From Acanthococcus lagerstroemiae (Eukaryota > Arthropoda > Insecta > Hemiptera > Eriococcidae), in the NCBI GenBank assembly GCA_031841125.1, contig CM063106.1, forward strand, positions 43,141,806 through 43,205,805: a DNA stretch of 64,000 nt, read 5' to 3'. This document shows positions 46,001 to 51,737 of the stretch, piece by piece. Below the pieces are notes generated by a model, which was not told the origin of the DNA, searched no databases, and saw only the letters and a list, made by a program, of their open reading frames with translations. Every line of letters begins with the position of its first letter. The stretch's first letter is position 1. A program made the position numbers and the translations under genes.

Positions 46001-48100
46001 AAATTGATCGCACGATTGTTCGCACCAGAAAAATTTATTTTCAATATTCATAAATTTTTTTTTAATTTTACTAATGTACGAGTAGACTGATATTATGAGC
46101 TACCCCCTCGAGTACTGTAAGATACTGTTCCCCTTACTTCCCTCATCATCCCCGTCGCTGTCATCACTCTCCTCCCTGTCAGTGGTGCCAGGACAGCGTT
46201 CCACGAGCCTTTGCAGTCTGGCTGCACTGTCCTTATTCTTTTCTTCCTTAGGGAGAGGGTAACCCGCTACTATGTGCTCTACATTAGTCTCCGCCAGATA
46301 TTGCTCCCGGTGGATGCCCTCTATAAATTTGAAGATGTTATGGTGCACGGCATTGAACGTGGCCTCAAAACCGGTGTGCCCCTCTTCCACTGTGTTATTG
46401 GTTTCAGGCTTGGACTTTAAAGCAGCGTGGTAGCAATTCCACACTTCCAACGGAAACTGAGGTGCTCGTCGTCCTCTACAATGAGGGTGGCCAATCCAGG
46501 TGTCCCATACTAAATGAACGACGTTTGACGTTATAACAGCGAACACAATACGCCGAAATTCACCCTCCACAAGTCACTCACACGATCATTTTCCTCGTGC
46601 GAACAACTTTCATGCGAACAATTTTCTCGTGCGAACAATTTTCCGGCCACCCTTCTGTAGAACTTGAAACTGGGTCTGAATTCGTGTAGGTTGTTGGTGG
46701 ATCCCTGTATTCTAGGTGCTGCACGTAATCATATGTGGATGGAGTCCTGACCTATTGGATGGGGTCAGTGAGGTTCTACATGCCCTGTGAACTACAGCTC
46801 TACGGATGAGGCCCCACGGAATGGTGATCAAGGTTTCACCACTGAGCCCAGCCAAAATCACTGCGGATTTTTCGAGTTTTGCGAGAGAAAGAATTAGTTT
46901 GAACCGCAGCAAGGGCATTCAACATCAAAAAACGAGAGAATGTAAAGAAAACGCGTGTATTGATCGATGGCAAAAGAAAGTTTTATGCAAATGCTAAAAC
47001 ATAATATAAACTGTAACTAAACGGATGTCCTGCCTGCCTGATATCGAGGGAGAAAAAAGGACAGCAGGAAAGAAGAAGAACGTTGTTTAGAAAAAGTCAC
47101 GTACAGGAAGTACAGGTATACAGACGATAAAAGACGTTCCTTGGACGCTCACATCGTGCTAAGTAGAAAGTAGCCAGTCAGGACGATTGGTACAAAAATG
47201 TACATAGGAGAGGAAAGGGTCACCGCAAACCTTGCTCCAGACCTGGTCTGAATAAAAGGAGATAGTAGCGTTGGGACGATTTTGTGGAGTGCCCACAACA
47301 GTGGCAAGGGAACGTCAAAGGGTGTAGTTGATACTACTTTAGCTATAATTTTAGTACTAGCATGGATAGGGTTACTCAACCTCTCTTAATATTTTTTTTA
47401 GGGCTGCTGCTGTTCAGGATGCTTCTCGTTCGCGCACATGCAGTTAAAATCTAAGGGTTCCTATGTTGTCTCATACATTAATACCTGAATATTACATCAA
47501 TAGTCTCCAGTTGCTAAAAAATAAAACAAGAAAAGGGGCCATCTACTTTACAATATATATATACTCCAAACATACGTACATAGCCAGTGGCGTACTCAAG
47601 ACATTTCAGGTGGGAGGATGTCAACCGTTAAAAAGTATCAAAATAAGGTATTCGTGAGTGAAACGAGTGAAAATTGTTTGGAATTGACCAAAAAAACTGT
47701 ATTGATAATTGCAAATTTTTTGATCTTAAGGAGGAGGAATGAGGTTGACCCGAGACTTGTCCCAGGTACGCACCTGCCTCCAGGCACCAGTATGTCTGAG
47801 CAATGAAAAATTGATATGCATACTGTACTCAACGACGCCAATATCTAGTTGAAAAGCTCATCAGTTGTGTACCTCGTTGTGGAAATTCTTCATGAAGTTT
47901 TCCGACAAATCCAGTTCGTTCAGATCGTACGTCACCATTGAAATGTACTTCCAGTCCGTTTCTTCGAGTACAATCGAACAAAGTTTGAAGACGAAAGATT
48001 CGCCGTTCAATTGAGTGCTAGTCGGACAATTCATACGGAACGTCGGTACTGAGTGAGCTAGCATGACCTGCCAGAGAAACACAAACTCCTTAGCGTGCAT
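8979..48100 (-). CDS. Divergent ionotropic receptor (IR), complete, three coding exons
   Basis: Ligand-gated cation channel of the chemosensory IR family, acting in sensory-neuron membranes. The coding sequence is complement(8,979-10,060, 37,823-38,381, 47,873-48,100), 1,869 nt, 622 residues, no internal stop, a usual IR length. The first ATG gives a signal peptide (FVFLWQVMLA core). The S1 ligand-binding lobe begins near residue 198 (GYPIRVTMFPTR). M1 is ~315-343, a pore region ~357-372, M2 ~380-406 (STILLFSFVVASSFQSSM), S2 ~410-555 and M3 ~560-587. Where ionotropic glutamate receptors carry the ligand-binding Arg (after ADIA..), this protein has KQYPSED, so it is a divergent IR and probably does not bind glutamate. 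The specific IR is not identifiable. Introns are ~9.5 kb and ~27.8 kb; the latter holds a 20.9-kb foldback element. Confidence 0.88.
10741..10938. mobile_element. MITE-like element with 18-bp inverted ends
   Basis: Starts GGACGAAAAGATGATCAG and ends CTGATCATCTTTTCATCC, which is its reverse complement with one mismatch. Length 198 bp, non-coding. No clear target duplication, so the superfamily is undetermined. Confidence 0.65.
11060..11111 (+). repeat. Dispersed repeat R3, copy 1
   Basis: TAGCCGCCATTTT followed by TTGGTCCGTCAAAAGAAAATCGGTTGA has a close counterpart at 62,671-62,733 in the same orientation (TAGCCGCCATTTT, TCGGTTTTGTGAAAAGAAAATCGGCTGA). It abuts the 11,112 foldback and may belong to the same composite element. 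Confidence 0.55.
11112..11271. mobile_element. Foldback MITE with ~70-bp arms
   Basis: Arms 11,112-11,184 and 11,196-11,271 are inverted copies: ACTGACATCCGCCATTTTGA on the left matches TCgAAATGGCGGATGTCAGT on the right, and GTCGATGATTCAAAATTC matches GAATTGTGAATCATCGAC. The loop is only ~10 bp, so nearly the whole element is a hairpin. CCGCCATTT links it to 675-791. Confidence 0.8.
11280..11415. repeat. Degenerate AGCCGGAAG-type low-complexity repeat
   Basis: Repeated variants of GAAGCCGGAAGCCGAGAAGCC and AGTTGG/AGCTGG. Non-coding. Confidence 0.5.
11416..13300. other. Unassigned intronic sequence
   Basis: No feature supported. Open frames here are short and lack recognisable motifs. Confidence 0.5.
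13306..13470 (+). pseudogene. mariner-type transposase fragment (N-terminal HTH)
   Basis: The plus-strand frame reads HAIIWFLTSENQ, a TGA stop, then KWVREFKVGRTTIEDGFRAG, RPL and VTH before a TAG. The WVREFK.GR.(S/T)IED..R.GRP signature is the classical HTH segment of mariner-family transposases. Only ~55 codons remain, with one internal stop and probably an internal deletion. No mariner inverted repeats were located nearby. A dead fragment. Confidence 0.75.
13515..13630. repeat. Array of TTTTTCCGAACGGACAA-like short repeats
   Basis: Variants of GGACAATTTTTCCGA / GGACAAATTTCCGA recur at about 15-20-bp spacing. The style is that of the MULE-like ends at 45,911-46,652 and the array at 52,626-52,740, though the motif differs. 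It may be one end of a MULE or foldback element whose other end I did not find. Confidence 0.45.
13891..14128 (+). pseudogene. hAT transposase fragment (TTF-type zinc finger), 5' part
   Basis: The frame from ATG 13,891 reads through FRDFFGNPFSRL, ELPFLKSEQ and VSQYENIL, then a TAG (14,083-14,085), then LTGCEDGGKLFCWPCLLF-like sequence. The C.GC...LFCWPCLLF signature is the TTF-type zinc finger at the start of ZMYM-like hAT transposases. It is interrupted at 14,129-14,440 by a younger hAT MITE, after which the family sequence resumes. Confidence 0.75.
14137..14432. mobile_element. hAT-type MITE with perfect 8-bp target duplication
   Basis: The 296-bp element begins CAAGGACGTACCGATAG and ends CTATTCGGTAGTACGTCCCTG-like, an inverted pair of ~18 bp. 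It is flanked on both sides by TGTCTATT (14,129-14,136 and 14,433-14,440), an exact 8-bp target-site duplication as hAT elements make. It contains two C-runs and no coding sequence. It sits inside an older hAT transposase fragment. Confidence 0.88.
14441..14510 (+). pseudogene. hAT transposase fragment, continuation after MITE
   Basis: WNDPTQGYDNLNNFINAV is readable from 14,448, the segment that follows the zinc finger in this transposase group, then TAG. It is in a different frame from the 5' part, so there is a frameshift besides the insertion. Confidence 0.65.
14930..15390. repeat. GGCTCCGGCTCC-type low-complexity repeat
   Basis: Variants of CGGAGCC / GGCTCCGG / AGCTCCG occur on both strands across this stretch, producing spurious open frames rich in S, P and G. 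Non-coding. Confidence 0.55.
16140..16440. repeat. Degenerate TACTGCCAGT-type short repeats
   Basis: CTGCCA recurs more than ten times (TACTGCCAGTCTTACTGCCA, CACTGCCATCA, TTTACTGCCAAG). No higher order was found. It lies just outside the giant foldback. Confidence 0.5.
16509..17330. repeat. Left outer arm of the foldback
   Basis: Built from CGTTTGTGCTACGTTTGTGCTGG-like blocks in units of ~140-160 bp (unit starts near 16,826, 16,988, 17,125, 17,276) alternating with CACCCCCTCCC and a GGGAAATTTGAAAATCACTC segment. The first ~140 bp is itself a hairpin: CATGTCGCCAGTTCCCCAC near 16,517 is answered by GCGGGGAACTGGCGACGTG near 16,630. Confidence 0.88.
17331..17640 (+). repeat. Spacer module, half copy (B1, forward)
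   Basis: Carries only the second half of the module, from ATGCATATTCTGCATGCATTC to the terminal repeat CATGGGGTTAAATTTGACTT...CCAAG. It mirrors 36,273-36,574. Confidence 0.85.
17641..19984. repeat. Minisatellite palindrome 1 (centre ~19,007)
   Basis: Plus-orientation ~26-bp units (GACAACACCGACAACACTAAAATAAT and variants) to ~19,006, then the exact opposite orientation to 19,984. The turning point reads AACACCGCTGTGTTGTC. The forward array is nearly free of G. Confidence 0.9.
19985..20477. repeat. Spacer remnant plus mini-palindrome 2 (centre ~20,229)
   Basis: A ~60-bp piece of spacer (AAAAATCAACTTTTTTCCC to CTTTGCCAAG) is followed by ~190 bp forward and ~240 bp reverse minisatellite meeting at CAACACCGTGGTGTTGTC. 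Confidence 0.85.
20478..20998 (+). repeat. Spacer module B2, forward
   Basis: 521 bp, opening with CTTGGCAAAGTCAAATTTAG and closing with its approximate complement (CCATTTGTCCTTGCCAAG). Interior landmarks are CCCGCTGCAGGGA, TAAATAAGAGTGACGACTAG and TTCTGCATGCATTAGGTGTA. Confidence 0.88.
20999..23632. repeat. Minisatellite palindrome 3 (centre ~22,926)
   Basis: ~1.92 kb forward then ~0.7 kb reverse. The turn is CAGCATAGCGGTGTTGTC. The forward half contains internal duplications around 21,360-21,960. Confidence 0.88.
23633..24174 (-). repeat. Spacer module B3, reverse
   Basis: 542 bp, inverse of B2: it opens CTTGCTAAACTCAAATTTAG and closes CTAAATTTCACTCTGCCAAG. Confidence 0.88.
24175..26905. 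repeat. Minisatellite palindrome 4 (centre ~25,901)
   Basis: Apart from its first ~480 bp this is a near-identical copy of palindrome 1: the region from 24,660 repeats 17,768 onward, including rare variants such as TTAACTAATGACAACACC and a GGTTCTCAATATATTAG stretch. Confidence 0.9.
26906..27356. repeat. Spacer remnant plus mini-palindrome 5 (centre ~27,132)
   Basis: Second copy of the 19,985-20,477 arrangement, slightly shorter. Confidence 0.85.
27357..27895 (+). repeat. Spacer module B4, forward
   Basis: Near-identical to B2. It retains the ~20 bp (GAAAACGGATACCTAATG region) that B2 has lost near 20,820. Confidence 0.88.
27896..30074. repeat. Minisatellite palindrome 6 (centre ~29,500)
   Basis: Copy of palindrome 3 with net deletions (~0.33 kb less on the forward side, ~0.13 kb less on the reverse side). 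Confidence 0.88.
30075..30615 (-). repeat. Spacer module B5, reverse
   Basis: Near-identical to B3, 6,442 bp downstream. Confidence 0.88.
30616..33351. repeat. Minisatellite palindrome 7 (centre ~32,873)
   Basis: The first ~0.95 kb repeats the start of palindrome 4 (third, truncated copy of the higher-order unit). From ~31,680 the sequence is its own, with a 443-bp direct duplication. The turn is the perfect palindrome AACACCGCGGTGTT. Confidence 0.88.
33352..33887 (-). repeat. Spacer module B6, reverse
   Basis: 536 bp, more diverged from B3/B5 than those are from each other. Confidence 0.85.
33888..35165. repeat. Minisatellite palindrome 8 (centre ~34,625)
   Basis: ~0.74 kb forward and ~0.54 kb reverse meeting at CACCGCGGTG. 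Confidence 0.87.
35166..35691 (-). repeat. Spacer module B7, reverse
   Basis: 526 bp, with a short deletion of the GTTTGACGGGATAAAATTTG part near 35,295. Confidence 0.85.
35692..36272. repeat. Minisatellite palindrome 9 (centre ~35,864)
   Basis: ~170 bp forward, ~400 bp reverse, turning at ACACAGCGGTGTTGTC. Confidence 0.85.
36273..36574 (-). repeat. Spacer module, half copy (B8, reverse)
   Basis: Mirror image of B1 at the other end of the element, broken at the same point (ATGCATCTATTGTGGGGCAG). Confidence 0.87.
36575..37439. repeat. Right outer arm of the foldback
   Basis: Inverted counterpart of 16,509-17,330, made of AGCACAAACG-type blocks, ending GGCGACATGGAGGTGTT. Slightly longer because of small insertions such as an extra ATGAAAATTTCAGCACAAAC block near 37,340. 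Confidence 0.88.
37440..37822. other. IR intron 2, 5' part
   Basis: Short unassigned stretch between the foldback and exon 2, on the minus strand starting with the donor GTAAGT (37,817-37,822). Confidence 0.6.
37823..38381 (-). CDS. IR exon 2 (amino-terminal domain and start of S1)
   Basis: 559 nt, entered in phase 0 after an acceptor (CATTTCCTCAAG) and left in phase 1 at TTTACAG|GTAAGT, a near-consensus donor. The first half is the poorly conserved IR amino-terminal region. The last ~70 codons are the first part of S1, with the typical GTYAGYDGIILQTLAKQMNF helix and the DNDGKFTG turn. The split Gly codon is completed by exon 3. Confidence 0.88.
38545..38600. repeat. CAGTGGCGGAGCTA-type transposon end
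   Basis: CAGTGGCGGAGCTAAGGGGG resembles the common CAGgGGCGGA ends seen at 40,358 and 58,817. The partner end is uncertain. Confidence 0.4.
38872..39297 (+). repeat. Dispersed repeat R4, two tandem diverged copies
   Basis: 38,872-39,096 contains CTTTGACCTTAAAGTTATG, GAACATATCAACTTC, TTTTCTATAAAAAAGATTC and AACGCATATTTACCGAGATA. A more diverged partial copy follows at 39,128-39,297 (AATATTCCTTGTTAAATTTTC, AACATATTTATTGAGATAAT). Confidence 0.7.
39652..39845. mobile_element. hAT-type MITE, exact 8-bp target duplication
   Basis: 194 bp, starting CAGGGGTTCCCAAC and ending GTTGGGAACCACAG. Both sides carry GTATAAGC (39,644-39,651; 39,846-39,853), a perfect 8-bp duplication. Non-coding. Confidence 0.9.
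40005..40225. repeat. Possible MITE rich in TTTTGAC motifs
   Basis: ATCTGTAAGGATTGACATAA at the left loosely mirrors the right end (TTTTTGACGCTGATTTTGCAGATT). CAATCAGAGC and GGGCGGAGCCTA inside are typical of MITEs. Ends are not well defined. Confidence 0.3.
40358..40480. repeat. CAGGGGCGGAAATAGAG-type hAT-like end
   Basis: CAGGGGCGGAAATAGAGCG then a G-run and GCTGAAGCTCCAGC is the reverse complement of the right end at 59,740-59,798 (GGGGCTTCAGCCCC, CGCTCTATTTCCGCCCCTG). The other end was not located, and R4 follows directly. Confidence 0.6.
40481..40713 (-). repeat. Dispersed repeat R4, inverted copy
   Basis: Reverse complement of 38,872-39,096 over its whole length with roughly 85% identity by eye. 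The two opposite copies could form a hairpin with a ~1.4-kb loop. Confidence 0.75.
42824..42921 (+). pseudogene. pogo-like transposase, lone helix-turn-helix exon
   Basis: After a TTTTTTTAATAG acceptor the frame reads NYQRKSDRKYMAQKDVQKAK, then VLVSQGHSIRDAAKR up to a GTGAGC donor. This is the start of a psq/CENP-B-type helix-turn-helix. The exons that should follow are missing. Confidence 0.65.
43310..43526. mobile_element. MITE family M1, copy 1 (nested)
   Basis: Inverted ends CGAGTGTCTCATGCACACTT and AATTGTGCATGAGACACTCG, extending inward through GACCTAAGTGACA. 217 bp. A second copy lies at 55,865-56,095. Inserted in the pogo derivative. Confidence 0.82.
44698..44805 (+). repeat. Dispersed repeat R5, copy 1
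   Basis: CTGACCCGCTGGATGAGGTCA, then GCTGTGCGGATGAGGCTGCA and GGTGATGCTGGTTCAGCCCTC, corresponds in order to 46,748-46,858. Probably mobile DNA split by the later hAT and MULE insertions between the copies. Confidence 0.5.
45450..45837. mobile_element. Nested element with CCCGATGCGCAA ends
   Basis: Left end CCCGATGCGCAA, right end its complement TTGCGCATCGGG. Inside, GGGTAACT/GGGTAATC motifs recur many times (TTACCCGGGTAA, GGGGAACAAGGGTAATCTGA twice), so both flanks are tandem-repeat-rich arms around a core holding R2 copy 2 (45,594-45,690). Confidence 0.6.
45594..45690 (+). repeat. Dispersed GC-rich repeat R2, copy 2
   Basis: Same-strand match to 2,905-3,010, including TGTATGGCGATGCACGCAT, the GCACCCC block and CGGAAAC. 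Confidence 0.5.
45911..46652 (-). mobile_element. MULE-like element relic with tandem-repeat ends
   Basis: The left end is GGGTTCCCTAAAAATTGAAC followed by several GAAAATTGATCGCA units (to ~46,030). The right end mirrors it: TGCGAACAATTTTC units from ~46,576 ending TTTTCCGGCCACCC. Between them lies a MULE transposase C-terminal fragment. No clear 9-10-bp target duplication was found. Confidence 0.7.
46100..46570 (-). pseudogene. MULE-type transposase, C-terminal fragment
   Basis: 156 codons open on the minus strand. The stretch DTWIGHPHCRGRRAPQFPLE, then VWNCYHAA...TNNTVEEGHTGFEATFN and IFKFIEGIHREQYL, corresponds to the region after the catalytic domain of insect MULE/FLYWCH transposases, where a W.G or RG.R basic run precedes FP.E.WN.Y and the TNN.VEGWH motif. 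Here the highly conserved GWH reads EGH. The tail is acidic (ESDDSDGDDEG). The catalytic DDE part is absent, so it cannot be active. Confidence 0.75.
46748..46858 (+). repeat. Dispersed repeat R5, copy 2
   Basis: Same-orientation counterpart of 44,698-44,805 (CTGACCTATTGGATGGGGTCA, CTCTACGGATGAGGCCCCAC). Confidence 0.5.
47873..48100 (-). CDS. IR exon 1 (signal peptide and N-terminus)
   Basis: 76 codons, ending in phase 0 at AACGAG|GTACAC. The ATG at 48,100 has A at -3 and is followed by a short charged segment and a hydrophobic core, then a likely cleavage after a LAHS-type site. An AG at 48,068 could instead be an acceptor (TCTCTGGCAG|GTCATG) with an earlier first exon; phase 0 holds either way. 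I prefer the ATG because it gives a proper signal peptide. The rest is extracellular amino-terminal domain. Confidence 0.72.
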
Positions 48101-49180
48101 TTCGACTCACCTATGCCACGTATGTAAAATTAAATGTAAATCAAGCGAGATTGCTTCAACCCTTAATGCATCGTGTACCGCCTTCTTCGTTACTGAAAAT
48201 GAAATTTCATTTCTTCGCGTCAGTTCGAAAAATAACGAGGACACGTGTTGACGCCTCTTAGAACTTCTTTTTACGCACAAAGTCGTGATACACAAATCGC
48301 TTCGCATCACGCGCGTTCTCTTCGAATTTCACAAAAGATTTATTTTTACCTTCTGAACTTTCAGTTTCGTTTTCGTTTACCAAATCCAGTTTCTAAAATT
48401 CTTTATGATTTCCTCTCAGTTAAGTATGAAAGAAGAAAAAATAAAAACCGGCTGAGACTCTGGACGTTAAATAAATGTTAACGAGCGCGTAGAGATATTT
48501 CCACCCATATTTCGTTCGTATTTTTAAATAAATTATACTTTTCTCTTTTAAGGAACCCCTCATTATTCACACAAGGAAAGCAGGCGGTACGAACTGTTAA
48601 AACCGCGGATGACTCAATACCTACCTATTATAATGTCCTTTATGTGACTGGTAGTCACGAGTGCCGCTGCAATCAAATAACAGAGTATGCTAAGCTTACT
48701 TGTCCCATAGAATAGTCTGCTTCTTAATTGCAATGGCGCTAAATTATAACTGTCTGATAACTGACAATAAGTTGTCGACTGTTTGGTAGGTACAAACACT
48801 CTGTGACAATCCGAGTATTTTCTTGAAACACGACGGATTTGCGGTGACCCACTCTTCGCGACTGTACATTTTTGTATCATCGTCCTGCCTGATCACTTAT
48901 TTTGTAGCACGATGCGGGCGTCTTAAAAACGTCTTTTGTCTCCTGCATACCTGTACTTCCTACACGTGATCGTTTCTAAACTAGGTTCTTCTTCTTATTC
49001 TCTTGACTCATTCTCTTTTTTTCTACCGAATGGCCAGGTAGGATATTTAGTTTTCAGTTTTATGTTTTGTAGCTCCACACATCCATTTAGTTCAGTTGAG
49101 TTATTAAAGTCGCGTATACAAGTTCCACCAGGAGCGCTAATGTCGAAGACGAAAACATGATAGTGTACATTACACCCTAA
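48101..49180. other. Region upstream of the IR start codon
   Basis: Probable 5' UTR/promoter side of the IR gene on the minus strand. No TATA box or initiator can be asserted. A minus frame at 48,614-48,880 contains a hydrophobic SILCYLIAAALVTT and a GTAGGT donor, but its phase does not fit IR exon 1. Confidence 0.4.
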
Positions 49181-49516
49181 GACCAGCAGGCGCGCCGAGC
49201 CCTCAAGACGACCATCAGGCAGAGTAAGAAGACGGCGTGGGAGGAGCTGCGACAGGAGGCGGACCGCGACTCCTTCGGCAAGCCGTATCATGTTTGGATG
49301 CGGAGGGCCGGGGGGCCGTCGGTAACGAGCCGCATGGAGTCGGGAGTGCTACAGAAGGTGGTGGAGGAGCTGTTCACGCAGCGCCCACCACTACCGGCAT
49401 CATCGTCTGGAGAGGCCACGGAGGAGTTCTGTCCACTGAGCACCGGTGAAGTGGACAGTGCTATCGAGCGGATCCGGACGAAGAAGCGGAAGGCACCAGG
49501 GCCTGACATGATCCCA
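49181..49516 (+). pseudogene. Non-LTR retrotransposon ORF2 fragment (R1/jockey-like)
   Basis: A single open plus frame between an upstream TAA and ~49,516 encodes the linker between endonuclease and reverse transcriptase, with the diagnostic KKRKAPGPDMIP at its end (49,480-49,514), the first reverse-transcriptase motif (KAPGPDGI in intact elements), and YHVWMRRAGG upstream. It then breaks into unrelated sequence. GC content is far above that of its flanks. Only ~110 codons remain; 5' and 3' are missing. Confidence 0.85.
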
Positions 49517-51440
49517 AAAAACCGTGATGGGTGCCATTTTAAATAGTTTCTGAGGACAAGTTCCATAATGTGATTAAATCGTTTCAAAATGAACACTGTA
49601 AACTGTAGTGCTGCAGGTATGCAGATACTCAAAAACAGGAGAAAAACTCAAAACCCAAGCGGTTTTTTCTTCTTTTTCAGCCCGAAGGGAAGTGTCCAAC
49701 CCCCCCCCCTCCTTCCTAGATCCGTCACTGTAAAGTATAAGAAAATAATACTTAATTACACGTAGTCATATTAGCGGCAGACTAGCAGACTTACCGCTGA
49801 TTCAAATTTAGAGTTGGTCATTGAGTGTGGTGAGAGAGGCTAGGCTTTCAGTATACCATCCAACTTGATCTTGTGACTGCATCCATATCAATTTCACAAA
49901 AGTCAGGAAACGGGACTTTTATACTGAGTATTTCAGTTGCAATGCCCTCCTTCCACCTGGTACGTAGGCAACCTACCCTAACAATATGTAGATATGTTTG
50001 CATACTCTTACTTTTGAAGGGGCTGCGTTGTGGTCAAATTTTGAAAAGTTTTTATCTCTGATTTTTTTTTCTTCTTCACACAACTGGAGATAGACAGAAA
50101 AATGGCACCAGTAAGTAGCAGTAGAGCGTAGTTGTAGTAAACACAGAAAAAAAATGGTCGAACTTGGTTCGACAGAGTGTTCATAAAATCAATTTTAGTA
50201 CAAATTATACTAGAATATTTTCACATTTTTTCAATTTCCCTTGAAACTTGCCATCTTGAACTACTATTTTTTTATTTGCAATAGATTTTACATTAAATTT
50301 CCCATGAAAAAGGTCATTAGCAATTTTCTTGTATGTGGATTAAAACTGCTCAAAATAGAATTCAACATATCCCCGTTAAGAATTATTACTTTTTAACACA
50401 GATGCACAGACCTTGTGAAGATAATAACACTACACAACAAACTGAGATTTTTTGGAAACCGCATGAAGGAAAATAGATGATTCTTAATGTATTTTTCACA
50501 CTGAATTCAAATATGATATTAAAAATGCTGAGTTAGCTAATCATTTTTTACGTTTGCTGGGAAATTTAATAGTGTATTATGAGAAATTGTTCTATTTTAT
50601 GTGGCGACACTGATGTTGTATTAAACTGATATTACCCATAAGCTCCGTCTTCGACGGTACTGAATAGAAAACTTCCGTGTTGTTCTCTGTCCCTCTGTGT
50701 TCCGTAAGTATTATTCCAATTCAACAACGAACGTTGTGATTATCATGAATACCTACTCATGCATTGAATACATATTCATCAAATTTATTGTCGGAACACA
50801 TTTATCTAGTTCACTTACATTTCGTAAAAGAAACAATAAACTGTAATACCGGAATGAAAAGGCGTTATTTTTTCACTGAAGAGATCGCCTTCCTCAAAAC
50901 TGTTGTTCCATCACTTCATCGTTAATGATAAAATCTTAGAATCAGTTGAAACTGTTTAGATCGTCTCGATATCAAAACGTCAAAACACACGTTCACACGC
51001 GCCACTGTGTTGGCGAGTTTGTTTTGTGATACATGCAGTGTGGCCACATTCACTAATATTTCTAACACGAGAGGGAAATTACGGGAAATAATTCAGAATG
51101 AATTTACGAGAAAAGGAGAGCTAATTAAGAAAAACAAAAAGCGGCATTGAATTCAGCGTGAAAAATACTTCTAGAATCGGCTACTCTCGTTCTTGCGGTT
51201 TTTTGGCTGTTGGGTAGTGTAATCATCTGTGCATGTGAAAGGGTACTCCCCTCTTTTGCTTCATGATTTTGATCTTCGCATCTAGCCACGAACGCTCTAT
51301 AGCCTGTGCGCGCGCGCCGGTACCTGGGTCGACGTCATGTTCTTGATGATTGACAGTCTCGTGAATGAATCCCACCGCTGTCAAATACCAATGCGCGGTA
51401 AGTATACAACATAACCTCAAACCTACACTGTCAGGGAGAT
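49517..51440. other. Unassigned intergenic sequence
   Basis: AT-rich with a C-run near 49,700. No gene, RNA or repeat supported. Confidence 0.45.
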
Positions 51441-51455
51441 GAAATTTTCATGGAA

Positions 51456-51697
51456 TTAGTAGGTAGGGCATTTGCGTGTAGCATACCCATAGTTTGCAGG
51501 GGAATCGCCACTTTTTCTTGCGCTGTGACGTCACATGGAGGAATTTCCATAAGAAATACACAGGTAGGCTTGCCTTATAATGAACATATTTCATCCACTG
51601 CAGGGGAATCGCCATTTTTTTCTTGCGCTGTGACGTCACACGGAGGAATTCCCATAAGAAATACACAGGGAGACTTGTTCCATAGTGAACATTTTTT
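51456..51697 (+). repeat. 104-bp tandem repeat with perfect CRE palindromes
   Basis: GCAGGGGAATCGCCA starts at 51,496 and 51,600. Each unit carries TGTGACGTCACA (51,524-51,535 and 51,629-51,640) and GGAGGAAT..CCATAAGAAATACACAGG. TGACGTCA is the full consensus site for CREB/ATF factors. A partial unit precedes (GTAGGGCATTTGCG). Confidence 0.85.
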
Positions 51698-51737
51698 TTT
51701 AATCTACTAGCACGAGTTTGTATGCTGTTATAGCTGG

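Larger units (their letters stand above)
38382..47872. other. IR intron 1: nested transposons
   Basis: 9.5 kb between IR exons 2 and 1, with a repeat pair in both orientations (38,872-40,713), three or more hAT-type elements, a second pogo derivative, a MULE relic and R2 copy 2. Stretches 40,715-42,420, 43,561-44,690 and 46,860-47,870 hold nothing I can name. Confidence 0.7.

Noticed and set aside
46211..46420. 69-codon plus-strand frame
   Set aside because: Antisense shadow of the MULE transposase fragment.
48614..48880. 88-codon minus frame with a hydrophobic stretch as IR signal-peptide exon
   Set aside because: The donor is in phase 1 or 2, whereas IR exon 1 would need phase 0. The ATG at 48,100 gives a better signal peptide.
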